Shown piece by piece: positions 26,393-33,621 of a stretch of 33,621 nucleotides of DNA. Made by a program: the position numbers and the translations under genes. Under the pieces are notes generated by a model. The model was not told the DNA's origin. It was given only the letters and a program-made list of their open reading frames with translations, and ran no database searches. The stretch's first letter is position 1; each line of letters starts with the position of its first letter. Source of the DNA: Bacteroides sp. (GTDB lineage Bacteria; Bacteroidota; Bacteroidia; Bacteroidales; GCA-2748055); NCBI GenBank assembly GCA_011056635.1, contig DSEO01000100.1, positions 1-33,621 of the forward strand, given 5' to 3'.

Positions 26393-28720
26393 ATGAAAAC
26401 AATCAAGTACATGATCCTGGCCATGATGGTACCCGCTATCTCCTGCAACCGGCCGGACCCTCAGGCGGTCCGGAAGCACGTGCCCCCGCTGGACCAGGTG
26501 GGCGGTGTCTGGGTTTCGGCCGATACGACCGATATGGAACCCTCGGTACGGAATTTCCGGGGCCAGGCCCTGCTGAACCGGGACATGACCTCCATCAGCT
26601 GGTTCGTATCGCCTCCCTACAGCGGCGGATACCATACCGGCACCCTGCGGGTCAACGGGGAAACGCCCCGGGTATCCATGTTCCGGTGGCTGCCGCACCA
26701 GGCCATCCGGAAAGGGGGGACGGGCGACTGGACGCTGTTCTCCACCGTCAAGATGGTCCCGGATGCGGATGCGGTGATGTGGGAGGTCAGCGTGACGAAT
26801 CAAACGGATTCGGTGCGCACCCTGGAACTGGACCTGGATGTAATCGGGTTTATCAGCAAATACGGGGGTGACTGGCAATGGTGGTATCCCTATCCCAAAC
26901 TGGACGGGGCGACCACGGTCCGGGATGATGAGGTGGAAAACGTGCGCAGGCACCTGGGTTCCGCAAAGAACGAATCCACCGAACCGGTTGTGGAACTGAT
27001 CGGCGGGAAACCAACCCCCACCACCCGAACAGCCCGGTGGCCCTCCGATGCAGCGATCCTGGGGGCTGAAAAATACACCGCCGAGGGAAGCGGCGGCACG
27101 CTCATTGTCCGTGATTCGGAAACGGAGGCGGTGACCGGCTTCCGGATCCTGCAGGAGCCCGTGGCGCTGGAGGTGAAAAGCAGCGGCGGCACGGCCACCT
27201 GGAAAAAAGAGCTGCAGTCAGGGGAAGCATTCACGCTCAGGTATGTGATGACCTGGGGGGATGACGACCGGAAGGTCAGGAGCGGGCTGGACCGGTGGGC
27301 GGGGGATTTCGATTCCGTGTTCCATGCGGTGGACCGGGTTTGGGAAGAGCGGTGGCAGGCCATGTTCACTCCGGGAAACGATTTGTTCTCGGGATGCTTC
27401 CCGGTACTGGAAACCCCGGACGAAAAAGCCAGGAAGGTCTATTATACCGGTCCCCTTACCCTGCTTTACCTCCTGCACAACAACCTGCCGGAGCATGAAA
27501 AAGTGTTCCTGACGGGGGGACCGCGATGGGGGGCTTCCATCACCTTCTTCTGGGACATTACCGAATGGTCCACCCTCTGGGCGGTGGTCGACCCGGTGAT
27601 GATGAAGGAGCACCTTGCATCCTGGATCCTGATCGATCCCTCCCTGCACTACGGGAAGGACAATTTCGGCGGCAAAGGCGTGGGCAACGGGTATTCGGCC
27701 AACTACTGGGCCCTCTTCCAGCTGATCCGCTCCTATGTGACCGTGTCGCGCGATTTCGGTTTTCTGCAGGAACGGATCGGGGACAAAACCGTGATGGAGC
27801 ATCTCCATGACTATGCCATGAACTGGAAGAACATCTCCCTGTACGGCTCGGAAGGGAACGAGGATGAGGTCTACAAACTGGCCGATTTCGGGGATGACGA
27901 ATGGAACCTGCTGGAGTGCGTCCCCACCTACAAGCACATCGTCCCCTCGTTCAATGCGGGCTATGCCTGGATGATGCGGGAAATGGCGGACCTGTACGAC
28001 CAGGCCGGGGATACCGCCACGGCCGGCAACCTGAGGCGCGAGGCCGGCGCCATGACCAGCCGGATCCTGTCCCTGTATGCCGGAGAAGGCGTGTGGAACA
28101 GCCTCTATCCGGACGGCCGTACGGTGGAAGTGCGCCATTGCCTGGATTTCATGTTCATCGGCCGGTACATCCCCAATGATGTGCCGGAACAGATCAAAAA
28201 CGAGATGATCGGGTTCGTGTACGATGAATTGCTGACCGACCGCTGGATGCGGGCCCAGTCGCTGAAGGACATCGCCGCCGGTGTATCCGACCGGCCGGAC
28301 CACGGACCGCTGGGGGCCTTCGACGGGTGGCCGGCGGGGACCATGGACGCGCTGGTTTGGATGGGGTATCCCGACAGCGCACTGGATTTTTACCGCGCCA
28401 TTGAGCCGGTAACGTATGAAGGATGCTGGGCACAGTCCCGCGAACTGTGGGGCGAGAACAAGTACCGGAAAAATGCCCGCGTGCGGATCGCCCAGCGCGG
28501 CTGGGGAAACCGGGAATCTTCCGGGGGGATTTCCATTTCCCAGGTGATGCTGAAGTGCTTCTTCGGTTTCTACCCGGACGTGCAGGGCCATGTGCTGCAC
28601 GGGAACATCCCGTCCAATTTTTCGGGGACCCTCCACCATGTCCGTTACGGGGACGAATATTACACCATTACCGCGGACAAAGGAGCGGTGAAAATGAAAA
28701 AAGAAAAAAGCCATGACTGA
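26393..28720 (+). CDS. Predicted secreted/lipoprotein glycoside hydrolase with an (alpha/alpha)6-like catalytic region; family not assignable by eye
   Basis: Lipobox AISC; N-terminal beta-rich region, then FFWDITEWSTLWAVVDPVMMKEHL...GNGYSANYWALFQLIRSYV...HGPLGAFDGWPAGTMDALVWMG...CWAQSRELWGENKYRKNARVRIAQRGWGNRESSGGISISQVMLKCFFGF. Confidence 0.7.
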   Translation: MKTIKYMILAMMVPAISCNRPDPQAVRKHVPPLDQVGGVWVSADTTDMEPSVRNFRGQALLNRDMTSISWFVSPPYSGGYHTGTLRVNGETPRVSMFRWLPHQAIRKGGTGDWTLFSTVKMVPDADAVMWEVSVTNQTDSVRTLELDLDVIGFISKYGGDWQWWYPYPKLDGATTVRDDEVENVRRHLGSAKNESTEPVVELIGGKPTPTTRTARWPSDAAILGAEKYTAEGSGGTLIVRDSETEAVTGFRILQEPVALEVKSSGGTATWKKELQSGEAFTLRYVMTWGDDDRKVRSGLDRWAGDFDSVFHAVDRVWEERWQAMFTPGNDLFSGCFPVLETPDEKARKVYYTGPLTLLYLLHNNLPEHEKVFLTGGPRWGASITFFWDITEWSTLWAVVDPVMMKEHLASWILIDPSLHYGKDNFGGKGVGNGYSANYWALFQLIRSYVTVSRDFGFLQERIGDKTVMEHLHDYAMNWKNISLYGSEGNEDEVYKLADFGDDEWNLLECVPTYKHIVPSFNAGYAWMMREMADLYDQAGDTATAGNLRREAGAMTSRILSLYAGEGVWNSLYPDGRTVEVRHCLDFMFIGRYIPNDVPEQIKNEMIGFVYDELLTDRWMRAQSLKDIAAGVSDRPDHGPLGAFDGWPAGTMDALVWMGYPDSALDFYRAIEPVTYEGCWAQSRELWGENKYRKNARVRIAQRGWGNRESSGGISISQVMLKCFFGFYPDVQGHVLHGNIPSNFSGTLHHVRYGDEYYTITADKGAVKMKKEKSHD

Positions 28721-31700
28721 TCCACGAACCATGCGGGAGCCGGACCGGAGAAAAAAGCTGGCCGTGATCCTGGTCCTCTGCCTGTGTGCCTCCGCCCTGC
28801 TGGCCCAGGAAAGATACATCGACTATGTGGACCCGCTCACGGGCAGCCGGGATTCGCGGTGGATCATGTTCCCGGGACCGGCCCTGCCGTTCTCCATGGT
28901 CAAGCTGAGTCCCGATAACCAGGAACTGGGATGGAAAGCCGGATACGACTATTCCATCAACAACATCGCCGGGTTCAGCCACATCCATTCCTGGACCATG
29001 GCCGGGATCCTCACCATGCCAACGACGGGTCACCTGCAGACCCGGCCGGGGACCGAGAAACACCCCGAAAGGGGTTACCGCTCCCTGTTTCATCACGCGA
29101 ACGAGGAGGCCTCCCCGGGCTATTACAGCGTGTTTCTGGACGATTACGGTGTGAAGGCGGAACTGACCTCCACCATGCGGACCGGCTTCCAGCGGTATAC
29201 CTTCCCCGAAAGCGACAGTGCAAGGATCCTGGTCGATCTCCAGTTCCCTTCCGAATACGGCTTTGAGATCTTCTATACCCAGATCAGCAAAGTCTCGGAT
29301 ACGGAGATCGAAGGGGTCTCCTACCAGCAGAGCCTGCGGAAAGCCAATTTCAACGAGTACATTGTCCATTTCGTCATGCGTTTCAGCAAGCCTTTCCGGT
29401 CCTTCAACGGATGGGTCAAGGAGGATGTATTCAGGGATGTGGAGATGGTCTCTTCCGGGTTCGGTCACATGGATGTGGGTGCCTTCGTGGAATTCAGCAC
29501 GGGAGAAGGGGAACAGATCATGGTGCAGACCGGCATCTCGCTGGTCTCGGTGGAACAGGCAAGAAAGAACCTGGAAACGGAGCTGGATCCGTTCAACTGG
29601 GATTTTGAGGCAGTGCGGACGGCCGCAGAAAACGAATGGGAAACCCTGCTCGGAAAGATCAGGGTGGAAGGGGGGACCGAAGCCGACAAGAAAAAGTTCT
29701 ACACGAACCTCTACCGCTCCTATGTGGGAAGGACCACCTGGAACGATGTGGATGGCAAGTATGTGGACATGTACGAGAAGGTCCGCCAGCTGCCCGAAGG
29801 CACTCCGGCAATCTACGGAAGCGACGGCTTCTGGATCACCATCTGGAACCTGAACCAGCTCTGGCCGCTGATCACCCCGGAAATCACCAGCCGCTGGGTG
29901 AAGTCCTTCCTGGAGATATACGACCGGGGAGGGTGGCTCCCCAAGGGTCCCACCGGCATTGAATACTCCGGCATCATGGTGGCCTCCCACCAGATCGCCT
30001 TCATCGCGGGAGCCTACCAGAAGGGGATCCGGGACTTCGACGTGGAAAAGGCTTACGAGGCCTGCTACAAACTCCAGACCCAACCCGGGGGGCCCCACAA
30101 GGCCGGGGGCGTGGTGGGGAACCGGAACCTGGAGGAATACATGAAGTTCGGGTATGTCCCCGAAGAATACGGCCCGGTCTCCAATACCGTGGAATATGCG
30201 TATGACGACTGGAGCGTGGGACAGTTCGCCCGGGCCCTGGGGAAGGAGAACGATTACCGATACTTCACGAAACGGTCGTTCAATTATACAAATGTTTTTG
30301 ACCCGGAAGTGGGCTACATCCGGCGGCGACACGAGGACGGGAGTTGGGTGGACGGGTTCAGTCCGTTCGGTCAGGTTACCTTCCTGGATGCCGGTTTTGT
30401 GGAAGGCAATGCCTGGCAGTTCACCTATTTCGTGCCGCATGACCTGGCGGGACTGATCGAACTGATGGGCAGGGAGGAGTTCAACGACCGGCTGGAGGAG
30501 GGATTCGCAACTTCCAGTCCCCACAACTTCAATTCGGAGCACCTGGGCTCCAACAGCCTGGAGGGAATGGGGATCCTTCCGGTGAACCACGGCAACCAGC
30601 CCAACATGCAGGCCGCTTATCTCTTCAACCATGCGGGGAAACCCTGGCTCACCCAGCAATGGGTGCGGGAGATCATGGACCGGTATTACGGGACGGGACC
30701 GGAAGACGGGTGGCTGGGGGACGAGGACCAGGGACAGATGGGAGCCTGGTTCGTCATGAGTGCCATGGGAATGTTCCAGATGGACGGCGGCGCAGCCGTG
30801 GACCCGGTCTACGAACTGGGCAGTCCGCTCTTCGAAAAGATCACCATTGAACTGGATCCGGACTATTACCCGGGGAAGGAATTCGTCATCGAAGCCAGGA
30901 ACGTGTCCGGTGAGAACCGGTATATCCAGTCCGCCCGCCTCAACGGAACACCCCTCAACCAGCCCTGGTTCTATCACAAAGACCTGGTCAGCGGTGGCAA
31001 ACTCGTCCTCCGCATGGGACCAAAACCCAACAAGGAATGGGGCAGCCGGCCGGAGGACGCCCCGCCGTCGCTGAGCACGGTCCTTTCACCGGAGGAAAAA
31101 CAGGAGATCATGGCATACGACAGGGATGCCGAGGCACTGAACGAGTGGAACCGGGCGCTGAAAGCCTATTATTACCACCGCAAGGAGCATTTTGAAAGTC
31201 TCCCCGATACCGAGCACGAGATCATCTTCCTGGGCAACAGCATCACGGACAACGCGGAGTGGGCCGAGCTCTTCGGCAATCCCCATGTGAAGAACCGGGG
31301 GATCGGCGGCGATGACACCGGCGGGGTGCTGGGAAGGCTGGATGAGGTGGTCCGCTCCCGGCCCGATAAGATCTTTTTGATGATCGGGACCAACGACCTG
31401 TCCGCCGGCAAATCCGTGGAGCAGATCATCGCCAATTACCGGCTGATCCTTGACCGGATCAGGGAGGCCTCCCCAGAGACCAGGGTCTATATCCAGAGCG
31501 TTTTGCCCACCGAGGATGCGCTGCACACCACCCGGAAAAACCGGGACATCATGCAGATCAACCGGGAACTGGAGGCGATTGCCGCGGAGCGGGGACTGGT
31601 CTACATCGACCTGTTCACGCCGCTGGCCACCCCGGAAAATAAGCTGAACATGGAATACAGCATCGACGGCCTGCACCTGAACGGCGCCGGCTATGTGCTG

Positions 31701-32813
31701 TGGAAAGAACTGATCGAAAAATTCGTGAACAGCTCCGATCCCCACGGACCTGTCACCGGCCTGGAAACCCCCGGCGGTATATCCCCGGACACTTTCTTTA
31801 CCGGACTGTTCCTGCGCAGCGGGGAGGGATTCACCGGGGGGGACGGGACCTATTCCATCCCGCTTCCGGACGGGCGCACGGCCTGGCTGTTCGGGGATAC
31901 CTTCATCGGAGGGGTGGATCCGGAAAAAGGGACCCGGTTAAAACAGGATCCCATCTATATCCGGAACAGCCTGGTGGTGCAGGACGGAACGGAACTGCAG
32001 ACGATCCACCAGAAACATAACGGCAAAAACGCCTCTTTTGTCATCCATCCCGGCGCCTTCAGGAAGGATGGCACCCTGAAAGAGGACTCCGTCTGGTTCT
32101 GGCCCGGGGACGGATATGTGGAGGATGGGACCCTCAGGATCTTTTTGAGCGAATTCGACAAGACCGGGGACGGCATGTGGGATTTCAGGTGGACCGGCAC
32201 ATGGGTGGCCGGTTTCAGCCTCCCGGACCTGGAACTGAAAGCGCTCACACCCATTCTCTGCGGTGCGGAAGCCGGGGTCCATTTCGGTCACGCCATCCTG
32301 GAGGATGAAAGCTACATTTACGTGTACGGCGCGGGTTCCGGGAAACCCCATGCAGCCAGGTTCCCGCGGGGCAAGATCTCCGGTCCCTGGGAATTTTTTG
32401 ATGGACAGGGGTGGACCGGGGAAGCTTCAGCGGCAGCGCCCATGTCGGATATGGCAGGATCGGAACAGTTCAGCGTGTTCCGGTGGGAAGACCTGTACAT
32501 CCTGGTCACCCAGATGGGAGGGATCAGCGATGAGATCTGTTCGTTCACCGCCGAAACCCCATACGGTCCCTGGAAGAACAGGCAACTGATCTACAAAACG
32601 CCGATCCCCGGTTCAAACCCAAACCTTTTTACCTACAACGCCCTGGCCCATCCCCAATTCACGGAGGAGGGGATGCTGCTGGTCTCCTACAACATGAACA
32701 GCATGGAGCTGGAGGATCATTTCAGGGATGCCGGGATCTACCGTCCCCGTTTTATCCGGGTACCGCTTGAAATGATCGATCCGGCGATTTCACCCGAGAT
32801 GAAAACAGAATGA
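28713..32813 (+). CDS. Trimodular secreted enzyme: GH92 alpha-mannosidase (about 28800-31040), SGNH/GDSL esterase (about 31165-31735), DUF4185/DUF5005-like domain (about 31790-32785)
   Basis: Signal peptide ...CLCASALLAQ. GH92: YIDYVDPLTGSRDSRWIMFPGPALPFSMVKLSPDNQ, GFVEGNAWQFTYFVPHDL, LGDEDQGQMGAWFVMSAMGMF. SGNH: IIFLGNSITDNAEW, IGGDDTGG, LMIGTNDLSAG, SIDGLHLNGAGY. C-terminus: IPLPDGRTAWLFGDTFIGGVDPE...RPRFIRVPLEMID. Confidence 0.92.
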   Translation: MTDPRTMREPDRRKKLAVILVLCLCASALLAQERYIDYVDPLTGSRDSRWIMFPGPALPFSMVKLSPDNQELGWKAGYDYSINNIAGFSHIHSWTMAGILTMPTTGHLQTRPGTEKHPERGYRSLFHHANEEASPGYYSVFLDDYGVKAELTSTMRTGFQRYTFPESDSARILVDLQFPSEYGFEIFYTQISKVSDTEIEGVSYQQSLRKANFNEYIVHFVMRFSKPFRSFNGWVKEDVFRDVEMVSSGFGHMDVGAFVEFSTGEGEQIMVQTGISLVSVEQARKNLETELDPFNWDFEAVRTAAENEWETLLGKIRVEGGTEADKKKFYTNLYRSYVGRTTWNDVDGKYVDMYEKVRQLPEGTPAIYGSDGFWITIWNLNQLWPLITPEITSRWVKSFLEIYDRGGWLPKGPTGIEYSGIMVASHQIAFIAGAYQKGIRDFDVEKAYEACYKLQTQPGGPHKAGGVVGNRNLEEYMKFGYVPEEYGPVSNTVEYAYDDWSVGQFARALGKENDYRYFTKRSFNYTNVFDPEVGYIRRRHEDGSWVDGFSPFGQVTFLDAGFVEGNAWQFTYFVPHDLAGLIELMGREEFNDRLEEGFATSSPHNFNSEHLGSNSLEGMGILPVNHGNQPNMQAAYLFNHAGKPWLTQQWVREIMDRYYGTGPEDGWLGDEDQGQMGAWFVMSAMGMFQMDGGAAVDPVYELGSPLFEKITIELDPDYYPGKEFVIEARNVSGENRYIQSARLNGTPLNQPWFYHKDLVSGGKLVLRMGPKPNKEWGSRPEDAPPSLSTVLSPEEKQEIMAYDRDAEALNEWNRALKAYYYHRKEHFESLPDTEHEIIFLGNSITDNAEWAELFGNPHVKNRGIGGDDTGGVLGRLDEVVRSRPDKIFLMIGTNDLSAGKSVEQIIANYRLILDRIREASPETRVYIQSVLPTEDALHTTRKNRDIMQINRELEAIAAERGLVYIDLFTPLATPENKLNMEYSIDGLHLNGAGYVLWKELIEKFVNSSDPHGPVTGLETPGGISPDTFFTGLFLRSGEGFTGGDGTYSIPLPDGRTAWLFGDTFIGGVDPEKGTRLKQDPIYIRNSLVVQDGTELQTIHQKHNGKNASFVIHPGAFRKDGTLKEDSVWFWPGDGYVEDGTLRIFLSEFDKTGDGMWDFRWTGTWVAGFSLPDLELKALTPILCGAEAGVHFGHAILEDESYIYVYGAGSGKPHAARFPRGKISGPWEFFDGQGWTGEASAAAPMSDMAGSEQFSVFRWEDLYILVTQMGGISDEICSFTAETPYGPWKNRQLIYKTPIPGSNPNLFTYNALAHPQFTEEGMLLVSYNMNSMELEDHFRDAGIYRPRFIRVPLEMIDPAISPEMKTE

Positions 32814-32826
32814 AACACCTGTATTG

Positions 32827-33564
32827 ATGAAAAGATATTCGATCGACCACAAAAGCCAGATCCCCCTCCATGCCCAGGTGGAGTCGCTGCTCAGGGAAAT
32901 GTCCGGGGAGCAGGATTACAAAGAGGGAAAATACCTTCCCAACGAGGTGGAACTGGCCAAGCAACTGGGCATCTCCCGGAACACCCTGCGCCAGGCCACC
33001 AATAAGCTGGTCTACGAGGGGATCCTGCTGCGGAAAAAGGGAGTCGGAACGAAATTCGCCGATACCAGTGTCAACACCCGGCTGCGGAACTGGTCCTCCT
33101 TTTCCCAGGAGATGAAGGCCCTGGGCATCAAGATCAAAAACTATGAGATCCGTGCGGACTGGGTGTATCCGGACAGGGAGGTGGCGCAGTTCCTGGAGAT
33201 CTCCCAGGATACCAGGGTGCTGAAGATGGAACGTCTGCGGGGAACCGTCCAGGGGCCATTTGTCTATTTCTTCTCCTTTTTCCATCCCCGGATCGGGCTG
33301 ACGGGCAGGGAGGATTTCTCCGGATCGCTCTATGACATCCTGGAAAACCAGTACTCCACCCGGGTGAAAGTTTCCAAGGAGCAGATCAGCGCCTGTGCGG
33401 CGGACAGCCTGCTGGCCGAAAAACTCCGGATGAAGCAGGGTCAGCCCGTCCTCAAAAGGAAACGGCTGGTCTACGACCCCGGTCAGCGTCCCGTCGAATT
33501 TAACGTGGGATATTACCGCGGCGACAGCTTCATCTATACCATCGAAAGCGAAAGGGAGCTGTAA
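32827..33564 (+). CDS. GntR family (HutC subfamily, UTRA domain) transcriptional regulator
   Basis: HTH: HAQVESLLREMSGEQDYKEGKYLPNEVELAKQLGISRNTLRQATNKLVYEGILLRKKGVGTKFA; UTRA region ...LEISQDTRVLKMERLRG...QPVLKRKRLVYD...PVEFNVGYYRGDSFIYTIE. ATG at 32827 (TTG at 32824 in the ORF track). Confidence 0.94.
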   Translation: MKRYSIDHKSQIPLHAQVESLLREMSGEQDYKEGKYLPNEVELAKQLGISRNTLRQATNKLVYEGILLRKKGVGTKFADTSVNTRLRNWSSFSQEMKALGIKIKNYEIRADWVYPDREVAQFLEISQDTRVLKMERLRGTVQGPFVYFFSFFHPRIGLTGREDFSGSLYDILENQYSTRVKVSKEQISACAADSLLAEKLRMKQGQPVLKRKRLVYDPGQRPVEFNVGYYRGDSFIYTIESEREL

Positions 33565-33621
33565 CCCACCCACCCTGCCGAATATTATCAGCACCGGTTA
33601 TCAATTTCCATCACCCCGGTC

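Noticed and set aside
25346-26953. 535-aa minus-strand ORF antisense to the ROK/GH genes
   Set aside because: Spans two well-supported sense genes; low-complexity translation.
27218-28819. 533-aa minus-strand ORF antisense to the 775-aa glycosidase
   Set aside because: Shadow ORF; no start context or domain evidence.
28668-30977. 769-aa minus-strand ORF antisense to the GH92 module
   Set aside because: Shadow ORF; the sense frame has clear GH92 motifs.

Overview
The window reads as Bacteroidota (Bacteroidetes) chromosome: TAnnTTTG-type promoters, SusC/SusD, T9SS C-terminal domains and an alternative complex III. From left to right it contains: (1) a 15-bp minisatellite at the left edge; (2) a complete minus-strand alternative complex III operon, actA-B-C-D-E-F; (3) a BASS-family symporter, converging on an AI-2E transporter/small CHU_C (T9SS type B) gene pair; (4) thyA-folA and a DUF2147 gene, followed by two intrinsic terminators; (5) a minus-strand padR plus a membrane protein with two tandem GldL-like 'FK-x-MHWPGA' hairpins; (6) a gapless plus-strand run of about 18-19 kb: T9SS-tailed lipoprotein-like gene, lgt, T9SS-tailed DUF4185/DUF5005-like protein, SusC, SusD, phosphomannose isomerase, MFS, ROK kinase, unassigned (alpha/alpha)6-like glycosidase, a 1366-aa GH92-SGNH-DUF4185-like trimodular protein, and GntR/HutC. 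This looks like an alpha-mannoside utilization locus. The observations most worth follow-up are the trimodular enzyme and its stand-alone T9SS-secreted paralogous domain, lgt placed at the head of a PUL-like transcription unit, the PadR/GldL-like module, and a divergent promoter region in which each promoter is overlapped by its own palindrome. All calls come from reading sequence and motifs; no database search was run.
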